Virus record (IMG/VR): IMGVR_UViG_3300031997_000023
Location: 1-43,433 of that record
Strand: one strand, 5' to 3'
DNA length: 43,433 nt
Origin: a virus
Shown: piece by piece, positions 21,786-28,382 of the stretch
Position numbering within the stretch: the first letter of the stretch is position 1
Layout: each line of letters begins with the position of its first letter
Notes under the pieces: model-generated
What the model was told of the DNA's origin: nothing
Databases searched by the model: none
Seen by the model: only the letters and a program-made list of their open reading frames with translations
Program-made: the position numbers and the translations under genes

Positions 21786-22447
21786 CCTTCGACAAATCCA
21801 ACCATATCTACCACTGGAACGGGAAGCAGCTTCCGTCTGTTACGGAGATTCTGGAAAAGACCGGCTGGATTGACAAAACGTGGTTCACGGACGATGCGAG
21901 GAACCGTGGCACGGCGACGCATGAAGCCATCCGGCTGTATCTTCAGGATGATCTTGACCCCGACAGCGTACACCCGGAAGTCCAGCCAAGACTTGACGCG
22001 GCCAAGCAATTCCTGCATGACATGAAGGTCGAGCCGATCCATATCGAGGTGCCGATGGTCTGCATCTTGACGCCAGGCCAGCCTTACGCCGGGACGCCTG
22101 ACCTGGTGTGTAAAATAGATGGAGCCATTACGGTCATTGATTGGAAAAACGCGGCAGTTGAGTCCTGCTGGTGGCCGATGCAAATGAAGATGTATTCGAG
22201 ACTGGACGAAATAAAGAAACTGATGCAAATGAAGATGTATTCGAGACTGGACGAAATAAAGAAACTGAAAGACGCTCGACTACATAGTGTCAGACTTCTG
22301 GAAGACGGGACATATCGCATGAGCAAGAATTATAGAGATGATCTTTGGGCTGGATTGCGTGTTGATAACGCGATATGGGAATACGTCGAGCGGCTGTCGG
22401 AGGGGCTGGTAAAACTGAAGGAATCGAACGCTGGAGGTGAAGCGTGA
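21779..22447 (+). CDS. RecB/Cas4-like PD-(D/E)XK exonuclease with duplicated QxxxY motif
   Basis: 222 residues. Opens YHWNGKQLPSVTEILEKTGW, as in phage RecB-like exonucleases, with RGTATHEAI (His motif) near residue 45. Active site: GTPD (Asp ~108), VIDWKN (Asp121, Lys123), and QMKMY (Gln135, Tyr139). The 15 residues 134-148, which contain the QxxxY motif, are repeated exactly at 149-163 by a 45-bp tandem duplication. The nuclease would chew double-stranded ends for the annealing protein. Whether the extra helix is tolerated is unknown. The frame is intact. Confidence 0.85.
   Translation: MLTFDKSNHIYHWNGKQLPSVTEILEKTGWIDKTWFTDDARNRGTATHEAIRLYLQDDLDPDSVHPEVQPRLDAAKQFLHDMKVEPIHIEVPMVCILTPGQPYAGTPDLVCKIDGAITVIDWKNAAVESCWWPMQMKMYSRLDEIKKLMQMKMYSRLDEIKKLKDARLHSVRLLEDGTYRMSKNYRDDLWAGLRVDNAIWEYVERLSEGLVKLKESNAGGEA
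22178..22267 (+). repeat. 45-bp perfect tandem duplication in the exonuclease gene
   Basis: Units 22178-22222 and 22223-22267 are identical and in frame; each codes a 15-residue helix holding the QxxxY motif. Identity at every base, including third positions, means the event is recent or is an assembly artefact. Confidence 0.9.
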
Positions 22448-22644
22448 GTGGTAGCGAAAAGGAAAGAATCATGTTGGCGTGCCCGTTCTGTGGTCCGGTT
22501 GAGATCGTCCACCGATGGGCGGGCAACATCGAAATCAAGCACAAGCCGACGTGCTTTCTGCACGCAATCACGACGCTTCACGGGGCGGAGCACATAGCCG
22601 CGTGGAACCGTCGCGCCAACGAAAGCATGAAGCGCGGCGAATAG
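22444..22644 (+). CDS. Lar-like restriction-alleviation family zinc protein
   Basis: 66 residues, GTG start overlapping the nuclease stop. LACPFCG near residue 12, a second Cys (PTCFLH), then HGAEHIAAWNRRANE. CPFCG at the start and WNRR at the end are the hallmarks of the Lar-like family, named for relief of type I restriction in the Rac prophage. Many members are unproven, so the function is tentative. Confidence 0.65.
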   Translation: MSGSEKERIMLACPFCGPVEIVHRWAGNIEIKHKPTCFLHAITTLHGAEHIAAWNRRANESMKRGE

Positions 22645-22700
22645 CCGTCGCTTCGATGCACTGGTTGGCCTTTTTGGTCAGCCGGTGCGGAAAGGATCGA

Positions 22701-22967
22701 ATGAAGACAATCTGGAAATGGACGCTGCAACCGGAACTGTCGTTTGCACAACTCAGGGCGCTCCGGGGCGCGGCAGAGGGCAACCCCGCAGCCGGCATCC
22801 ACGGCCGGTCCGCATACGGCGGGCTGGCCGCGACGCTGTGGTGTCTCCGCAAGCGCGGGCTGCTGGACGCCGCGCACAAACTGACGGGCGCCGGCCGTGA
22901 GGCTCTACGTACCGCCAACGCAAGGGGTGAGTCTTTGCCACCCCAGGAGAAAACAAATGGACACTGA
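22701..22967 (+). CDS. Hypothetical 88-residue winged-helix-like protein
   Basis: MKTIWKWTLQPELSFAQLRA, then SAYGGLAATLWCLRKRGLLD and LTGAGREAL. The order helix, helix, LRKRGLL then TGAGREAL is like winged-helix proteins that end in an aligned 'T..G' strand. AAAGGA precedes the ATG. It overlaps the next gene by 11 bp. GC-rich, part of the island. Confidence 0.55.
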   Translation: MKTIWKWTLQPELSFAQLRALRGAAEGNPAAGIHGRSAYGGLAATLWCLRKRGLLDAAHKLTGAGREALRTANARGESLPPQEKTNGH

Positions 22968-23208
22968 GAAGACCGCTGGCGGGGTGGCAATAGACTCCAC
23001 CCCATTGTTGGACTGTCCCGATTGCGGTGGTTCGGGGTGGGTCGAGGGCACCGGGATGGCGCATCATCCATCGTGCAACGGATCATGCCGGAACTGCCCG
23101 ATCCCGGTACAAACGCAGGAACCGTGTGGCATGTGTGGCGGGACAGGACAAGTCAAGTCCAACGCCAGCAATGAGAGGCGGCAAGAGCCGCCGGAAAGGA
23201 AGCCATGA
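22957..23208 (+). CDS. DnaJ-type zinc-finger protein, 83 residues
   Basis: Two CxxCxGxG motifs, CPDCGGSGWV and CGMCGGTGQV, bracket a Cys-rich middle (CNGSCRNC). This is the zinc domain of DnaJ without a J domain. Such small proteins are common in phages; a chaperone or protein-binding role is possible but unproven. CAGGAGA precedes the ATG. Confidence 0.65.
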   Translation: MDTEKTAGGVAIDSTPLLDCPDCGGSGWVEGTGMAHHPSCNGSCRNCPIPVQTQEPCGMCGGTGQVKSNASNERRQEPPERKP

Positions 23209-23480
23209 AGATCAGAACCACGCTCGCGGCGGCTCTTGCCGTACTCTCGATTGCGTTGTTGTGCGGGTGTTCATCGGAGCCTCACAAGGCAAAGATCATC
23301 TGCCACGACTACGACGAGGACGCCAACGATGGTGCCGTCTCGCGCAACTGCAAGACGACCATCGAGGTTGTGGACTCCGGACACCGCATGATCTGGAGCG
23401 GCAACTATGGGCCGACCGGAGACGTGTTCACGGTCTACAACCACCACGTCCTGGAATCTGTGTGGGGGCCGAATCCATGA
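23205..23480 (+). CDS. Putative lipoprotein, 91 residues
   Basis: Signal peptide ending in the lipobox LLCGC (acylated Cys at about residue 22), so it should be anchored in a membrane of the host envelope. The mature part has two cysteines and a beta-type C-terminus (HRMIWSGNYGPTGDVFTVYN). Phage lipoproteins of this size often block superinfection or change the host surface. Overlaps its neighbours by ATGA. Confidence 0.65.
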   Translation: MKIRTTLAAALAVLSIALLCGCSSEPHKAKIICHDYDEDANDGAVSRNCKTTIEVVDSGHRMIWSGNYGPTGDVFTVYNHHVLESVWGPNP

Positions 23481-23524
23481 GTACGCACAACAATGCCGTC
23501 ACGGGCGCCGGAGGCGTACCGTGA
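23477..23524 (+). CDS. 15-residue coupling peptide
   Basis: MSTHNNAVTGAGGVP links the lipoprotein stop (ATGA) to the methyltransferase start (GTGA). It has no other evidence and may serve only to pass ribosomes on. Confidence 0.25.
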   Translation: MSTHNNAVTGAGGVP

Positions 23525-24015
23525 ACGCACTGGTTCTGCCTCCTGTTCTCGACGCCTGTTGCGGACCTCGCATGATGTGGTTCGACAAGGCCGACGGCCG
23601 GGCTCTGTTCGTGGACAAGCGCCGAGAACAATGCGTGTCCGACACGCGCCAGGGCCGTCGCGAGATCGTCGTGGACCCTGACCAGATCGCCGACTTCCGG
23701 GCGCTGCCGTTCCCCGACGCGACGTTCGCGCTGGTCGTCTTCGACCCGCCGCACACGTTCGCGGGGCCGAATGGATGGACGCGGAAGAAGTACGGGACGC
23801 TGGAACGCGACTGGCGCGAGGACATCCGGCACGGATTTGGGGAGTGCTTCCGCGTGCTGTGCCCACTGGGAACGCTGGTCTTCAAGTGGAGTGAGCACCG
23901 GGTGCCGGTCAGCACGGTACTGGCGCTGACTCCCGATCGGCCGCTGTTCGGGCAACGGTGCGGCACGACGGCCAAGACGCATTGGATCGTCTTCATGAAG
24001 CAGAACAGGGACTAG
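23521..24015 (+). CDS. SAM-dependent methyltransferase with DPPH motif
   Basis: 164 residues, GTG start after GGAGG. LDACCGPRMMWF near the N-terminus is a shortened SAM-binding loop and ALVVFDPPHTF is the catalytic DPPx motif of N6-adenine methyltransferases. FRVLCPLGTLVFKWSEH and KTHWIVFMK follow in the usual order. It is small and lacks a clear target-recognition domain. With the MT-A70 enzyme, this gives two adenine-type methyltransferases in one phage, perhaps both for evading restriction. Confidence 0.8.
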   Translation: MNALVLPPVLDACCGPRMMWFDKADGRALFVDKRREQCVSDTRQGRREIVVDPDQIADFRALPFPDATFALVVFDPPHTFAGPNGWTRKKYGTLERDWREDIRHGFGECFRVLCPLGTLVFKWSEHRVPVSTVLALTPDRPLFGQRCGTTAKTHWIVFMKQNRD

Positions 24016-24068
24016 CTTGACGGGAGACATAAAAATACTAGGTGGAATCAAACCAAAGGAGAAAGCGA

Positions 24069-24755
24069 ATGAGTGATGAACTGAATCTGAACGAGTCGGG
24101 CATGGCGCAGGTTGACGTGGACAACTTTGAGAACACGGCCATCATCTTGCGGGGAAACTCGAACCAGTTGACCATCACGGGAAATGATTCATTTGTCGCG
24201 TCGCAGTCGTATGAGAAGACGGCAAGAGAAGGTGACAAGCAATGGGAATCTTACATGCGGGCCATCCTTGACCCCATTGACGCCAAGCGGGACAGGATTT
24301 TCGCGTACTACAAGCGGATAAAGGCTGAGTTTGTCGGGGTTTTTACGGCAGAACATCGGAAGCAAATTGATTACAGCGAGGCGTGCCAGCTCAAAGCAGA
24401 CCTTGAGGCAGAAGCCCAGCGCAAGGCCGCCGAGGATGAGCGGATCAACGCCGCCGCGGTACTGGAGAAGCAGGGGCTTACGGAGACCGCCAACATGGTG
24501 CTGAACGCGCCACCAACGCCACAACGCACCGTAGATGTCCCGAAGGTTAAGGGGATGCGGGCGGTTTGGTCTGCCCGGATACTTGACGTGCAAGTTTTGT
24601 TCGGTGCCTACGCTCAAGGCCGTGAGCCCATCCCGGAACTATCCCCGGATGATCTGGACAGGCTCTGCACCATCCTAAAGCTTCACAAGCTGGCCATGGC
24701 GATGAAGTCATCGATGAAAATTCCCGGCGTCAAGGTGGAGAGCAGGTGGGTATGA
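24069..24755 (+). CDS. Hypothetical 228-residue coiled-coil protein
   Basis: AAGGAG before the ATG. Residues ~60-150 form a long helical, Lys/Glu/Ala-rich stretch (KAEFVGVFTAEHRKQ, LKADLEAEAQRKAAEDERI), and the C-terminus contains VPKVKGMRAVWSARILDVQ. This layout (coiled coil then a small alpha/beta end with a Trp) is common in phage recombination-region proteins of unknown role. It could accompany the nuclease encoded next. No family named. Confidence 0.6.
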   Translation: MSDELNLNESGMAQVDVDNFENTAIILRGNSNQLTITGNDSFVASQSYEKTAREGDKQWESYMRAILDPIDAKRDRIFAYYKRIKAEFVGVFTAEHRKQIDYSEACQLKADLEAEAQRKAAEDERINAAAVLEKQGLTETANMVLNAPPTPQRTVDVPKVKGMRAVWSARILDVQVLFGAYAQGREPIPELSPDDLDRLCTILKLHKLAMAMKSSMKIPGVKVESRWV

Positions 24756-25270
24756 ACATGACCAAGGCAGAGTTTCTTGAGAAGGTCAGGTCTGGACAGT
24801 ATAAGGTGAAGGGATTGACCATCCCAAACGATTCAGGCAAGACAAGTTCTTTACCGGGGCAGGTGCGGCGTGTTCTTTCTACTACAGCACAAACACAGAA
24901 TGAGAACCACATAACAAACAATACCGCCAATCCTGACCCTGTTAAAAAGCCAATGCCGAGAAATCTAAAGAAATTAGTGATGATTATGGAGATGGACAAT
25001 TCTTGTTACATTGATCGTGTCAGGGAACACAGGTTTCACCCTGTCAGGAAATGGTGTTTCGATGTGGCTTATCCAAAACATCTTATTGCCCTAGAGTACG
25101 AGGGGATATTCTCTGGCAATGGGAAGTCGAGGCATACGACATTGACCGGCTACACCAAGGATTGCGAGAAGTACAACATGGCGGTAAACATGGGCTGGCG
25201 CGTCTATCGCATCACGGCCATGACGGACGTGGAAGAACTCGCCAAAATCATAACAGGAGAGAAGATATGA
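24752..25270 (+). CDS. PD-(D/E)XK endonuclease, phage resolvase/VSR-like
   Basis: 172 residues, ATGA overlap upstream. A disordered Asn/Thr/Pro linker (residues ~30-75) leads to the nuclease core: RFHPVRKWCFDVAYPKHLIALEYEGIF. Asp in FDVAYP and Glu in ALEYEG are active-site residues (E-x-E variant), followed by RHTTLTGYTKDCEKYN and GWRVYRIT. This pattern is typical of phage nucleases thought to replace RusA or endonuclease VII in branch resolution. Role inferred from family. Confidence 0.75.
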   Translation: MNMTKAEFLEKVRSGQYKVKGLTIPNDSGKTSSLPGQVRRVLSTTAQTQNENHITNNTANPDPVKKPMPRNLKKLVMIMEMDNSCYIDRVREHRFHPVRKWCFDVAYPKHLIALEYEGIFSGNGKSRHTTLTGYTKDCEKYNMAVNMGWRVYRITAMTDVEELAKIITGEKI

Positions 25271-25500
25271 GACTCCGCGAACTACCTCCAGACGTGCAGA
25301 GGATGCTGGACACTCCGGACCCAGCTCCGGTCGAGTGCCAAGGTTGCCATACCACGCCGGCCAAGGAAATACGTATGTGCCAGTGTTGCGGATCGGAGAT
25401 ATGTGAGTGGTGTTCGGTTGACGTGAATCCCATAGAGAAAAACCCGAACAAGCGTTTTGAATGTGAAACATGCTTCAATGGAAGAGAAGGGAGAAGGTAA
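25267..25500 (+). CDS. Zinc-finger protein, 77 residues
   Basis: CQGCHTTPAKEIRMCQCCG, then CEWCSVDV and CETCF: four CxxC pairs arranged as in FYVE/RING-like cross-brace fingers. Start by ATGA overlap, stop overlapping the next ATG (TAATG). Probably a protein- or nucleic-acid-binding accessory; no closer family. Confidence 0.6.
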   Translation: MRLRELPPDVQRMLDTPDPAPVECQGCHTTPAKEIRMCQCCGSEICEWCSVDVNPIEKNPNKRFECETCFNGREGRR

Positions 25501-25670
25501 TGCTTGAAACACTCGGAGTGGTCGGGCTGATGATGGCGATACCGCTGGCGTGGTTCATCGGCAGGGCAAGCGCGCTGAAGGAAATGGAACAATTTCTGGC
25601 CGACATGAACCGTGAAGAACTAAAAAGGCTGGTGGAAGCAGAACTCATGGGGAAGTTGCAGGATGTGTAA
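25500..25670 (+). CDS. Single-pass membrane protein, 56 residues
   Basis: MLETLGVVGLMMAIPLAWFI is a transmembrane helix, followed by a charged helix (LKEMEQFLADMNREELKRL). AGAAGG precedes the ATG. Position late in the early unit. Function unknown. Confidence 0.6.
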   Translation: MLETLGVVGLMMAIPLAWFIGRASALKEMEQFLADMNREELKRLVEAELMGKLQDV

Positions 25671-25812
25671 GCCAAAGCAACGCAAGCGAACCGACAAGAC
25701 GTGCGCGAACTGCATAGCCTATGGCCTATTCAGTTATCCGCTTCGGGCATTCTGCAAACGGCGACACTTAAAAATGAATGCCCGTTGGTGCGGAGAATGG
25801 GAGAGAAAATGA
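25663..25812 (+). CDS. Small Cys-rich protein, 49 residues
   Basis: CANCIAYGLFSYPLRAFCKR and WCGEWERK: four main cysteines, very basic. The plan (CxxC ... C ... CGE-Y/W-x-x-K) is like the protein at 9432-9617 on the other arm. Overlaps both neighbours. Probably zinc-binding. Confidence 0.55.
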   Translation: MCKPKQRKRTDKTCANCIAYGLFSYPLRAFCKRRHLKMNARWCGEWERK

Positions 25813-25994
25813 ACTGGATCAAATGCTCCGAACGATTGCCGAAGTTTAAACAAATGTCACTGCTTACGAATGGTAAGGATATTGGAGTCGGCGTCTATAT
25901 GATGGTAGAAAAGGTTTTCGCGCATAATTCGTTTGAAATAAAAATTTCCGATATCACTCACTGGATGCCACTGCCGGAGTTGCCAACGAAATGA
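25809..25994 (+). CDS. DUF551-like phage protein
   Basis: 61 residues: MNWIKCSERLPKFKQMSLLT at the start and ITHWMPLPELPTK at the end. W-I-x-C-S-E-R-L-P and HWMPLPE-P are the signature ends of DUF551, a common phage protein of unknown function. The middle is shorter than many members. ATGA overlap upstream and downstream. Confidence 0.8.
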   Translation: MNWIKCSERLPKFKQMSLLTNGKDIGVGVYMMVEKVFAHNSFEIKISDITHWMPLPELPTK

Positions 25995-26101
25995 AACTAT
26001 TAGAAGCCGAGAATATCGCGCAGCTGGCAAAGATAATGCAGAACTACGAGGACTCAAAGGCGGCGAGTAGTAGTTTTTTCATTGGTTGGCGGCCTCCTTG
26101 A
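25991..26101 (+). CDS. 36-residue peptide at the end of the rightward unit
   Basis: MKLLEAENIAQLAKIMQNYE then a Ser-rich stretch and FIGWRPP. Starts by ATGA overlap and ends 23 bp inside the 3' end of the opposing gene. No terminator is visible between the converging units. Confidence 0.4.
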   Translation: MKLLEAENIAQLAKIMQNYEDSKAASSSFFIGWRPP

Positions 26102-28382
26102 GTAGGCGATCAAGGTCTTTCAACTTGTCGCTCTGAGTTTTGTTCACGTTCGCTTTATTTCCTTTTGCCACGTTACGGGCCTTCGCACGTTTGAGAAGCC
26201 AATCCATTCTTTCTTTTAGAGGTTCATTCGCTTCCCGGTTTACGGTTCCAATATCATAAGGTAAAATGGCATTGCGTAATTCTCTTTTTGATGGTGTCTT
26301 GCTAATGGGATTCATATATGCCTCAAGTTCCCTGCTTAACAAGGGCATATCTTTGACCATCGTTTCTTTGAATGTTCTTGCCTTGCGATAATATGGGTCA
26401 ACAAAGAAATTGTTTATCCATCGAACCATTCCCTGATAAGGGATGGCTTGCTGAACAATGGAGGCGGAGAATCTACCTACGGTCATGTTGTCACCGGGAT
26501 CTTGATCAATAAACTTAAAGAACGAACCGATTTGCTGAAGCGGGCTCATGTTGGAAAGAAACTTTGACATGCCCAGTGATACGTTCCCGACGTTTTGAAG
26601 AAAAGAATTATCAAACGTCTTTGGGTCTTGGTCGTAAAAATGTTTTGCCGCCATGGGTAAAGCCATAGCAATAGCTACTGGCCCGAACCACCATATTGGA
26701 ATCCACTTCCCTCCAACCAAAATGGAGTATGGTTTTCTCCCAGCTTCATATGCCAACGCTCTTGCTTTTTCATCTTTGGGCATTTCCCAGTTCGTTCTTC
26801 CTGCCAAAGCAAGCAAAGTTCCAACGCCAGTAACGACGGTTCCAAGAACGGCTTGAGCGCGTTGTTCTTTAGTCATTCCCCTGTTAAGAAAACCAAGCGG
26901 AGACGTTTCAACGCCAAACTTAACGGCATTAAATGGCGTCAGCGTAAATGGTTGTATCCATCGAACCGGAGCACCTATAACAGGGAGTCGGCCAAAATAC
27001 TGAACGCCAAGCCCAGCAGAATCAAAGACCCTTGAGAAAACGTCCATCTTTCTCTTTGACCCCATTTGTTCTCGGAGATGATATATCCTTGATAAGTCTA
27101 ATGCCTTACTGGTTGCTTCTTCCGCAGGCACTCCATGTCGCATAAGCCTTGCCTTTTCAGCCGCCGCCATAAGCGTTGTCCCATATGAGTCTTGCATGGC
27201 CATAAGCCGGGTAAAAAACGAACGCCATAATGGGGTATTGGCTCGACGGGCTGAAGCCAAAGAACTTTCAGCCTGCATCGTATCCATAACGCCGGGAACA
27301 TCTAGGTACTTAAACGCTTCCTTTGCCGCCAACCAGGCTTCTCCCATTCCAGCATTTAGGTCTTTATACCAGTTCGGAACATCTGAAAACGAAATGGCAT
27401 CGGCCAAAGTGTTAGCTTTGTTTTTTCTTGTTTCGGTTAAAGCCCTTACGGTCAAAATGGCAGGACGGGTAATATATTCTTGGCCAATGTTCCAAAGTAA
27501 ATTTCTAATGCTTGGCTTTGGACCTGAAAGCATGTTGTTGTATCGGTAAGCATCCAACCATTCCATGAATTTTTCCCGGTTTCCTCTTGGAACAAGTTCA
27601 TTCATGTACGTCAACAGTGCAAGATTTGCCGCTTTCTTTTTGTTTGCTGGTGCGGATTCAACGGCATCACTCAGTTCTCTTATCTTGGCCGCTTGTTCTG
27701 TTGTCAACTTCGGAAGTTCTGCTTGGTTTCTCAGCTTGGACATATAAAACAAGGTTGTGTCAGGAGAAAGTCGGATAGCAAATGAATGAAGTCCACGCCC
27801 TGCTTCCGTCCCCAACTTCATTCTATGGTCAGCCAAAAGAATGGCATTGGCTCGGTAGTAATTCTCTTTGTTTGTGTCTCCATCAGCTTTGGCTTGTTCA
27901 GCCAAGTCATCCCATTTTTTTAGTAATTGTTCAGACATGACAACGCGGGTATTCATCGGTAATCCGTTGTTCATGTCTTGCGTTATGGTCATGGATACTT
28001 CCGGCCCCTTAGCCGCGATAATCTCCTTAACTTCCGCAACGCTGGTAATGTCCTTAACGGGAACATAATGGGTGTTTGTGATAGCTTTTTTTGTTTCTTC
28101 TGAAACGTCGGGTCTTTCCATGAAAGTCTGAGCGGTTTGCCGTTGTTTTATTTCTGGCATAGAAAGTATTTCTTTGGGAGATATCCCGGCCCGCATTTCC
28201 TCTTCGCGTCTTGCTTCAACCGCCTTGACTACATGGAAGTCCTTCTTCAGTGAATTCTTCGCTTGGTCAAGAGTGGGGATTTCTCCACCATTTCGGAAGA
28301 ACGCCAACTTGGCCTTATCGTCGCCAAGTTCAGCAACCAATTCTTTCCACGCTGGATCATTCTTGTTTGGGCATACGTTCAT
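26079..28382 (-). CDS. Large internal virion / polyvalent-type protein, 767 residues
   Basis: The start MNVCPNKNDPAWKELV is set by the ATGA overlap with the upstream gene. Long helical protein with several moderately hydrophobic segments (VLGTVVTGVGTLLALAG, WFGPVAIAMALPMA) and a conserved-looking stretch FSASIVQQAIPYQGMVRWIN. It resembles the C-terminal domains of large polyvalent phage proteins (LPD38-like in style) that are packed in the head and injected. The gene order, last in the late unit after small internal proteins, fits T7 gp15/gp16-type ejection proteins. Family assignment is tentative. Confidence 0.6.
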   Translation of the reverse strand: MNVCPNKNDPAWKELVAELGDDKAKLAFFRNGGEIPTLDQAKNSLKKDFHVVKAVEARREEEMRAGISPKEILSMPEIKQRQTAQTFMERPDVSEETKKAITNTHYVPVKDITSVAEVKEIIAAKGPEVSMTITQDMNNGLPMNTRVVMSEQLLKKWDDLAEQAKADGDTNKENYYRANAILLADHRMKLGTEAGRGLHSFAIRLSPDTTLFYMSKLRNQAELPKLTTEQAAKIRELSDAVESAPANKKKAANLALLTYMNELVPRGNREKFMEWLDAYRYNNMLSGPKPSIRNLLWNIGQEYITRPAILTVRALTETRKNKANTLADAISFSDVPNWYKDLNAGMGEAWLAAKEAFKYLDVPGVMDTMQAESSLASARRANTPLWRSFFTRLMAMQDSYGTTLMAAAEKARLMRHGVPAEEATSKALDLSRIYHLREQMGSKRKMDVFSRVFDSAGLGVQYFGRLPVIGAPVRWIQPFTLTPFNAVKFGVETSPLGFLNRGMTKEQRAQAVLGTVVTGVGTLLALAGRTNWEMPKDEKARALAYEAGRKPYSILVGGKWIPIWWFGPVAIAMALPMAAKHFYDQDPKTFDNSFLQNVGNVSLGMSKFLSNMSPLQQIGSFFKFIDQDPGDNMTVGRFSASIVQQAIPYQGMVRWINNFFVDPYYRKARTFKETMVKDMPLLSRELEAYMNPISKTPSKRELRNAILPYDIGTVNREANEPLKERMDWLLKRAKARNVAKGNKANVNKTQSDKLKDLDRLLKEAANQ

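Larger units (their letters stand above)
22645..24015 (+). other. GC-rich accessory island
   Basis: Base composition is visibly richer in G+C than the flanks, with many GCG/CGC codons, from the end of the Lar-like gene to the stop of the methyltransferase-like gene. It carries five frames, including a lipoprotein and a DPPH methyltransferase. The change in codon use suggests transfer from a GC-rich source. Confidence 0.6.
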
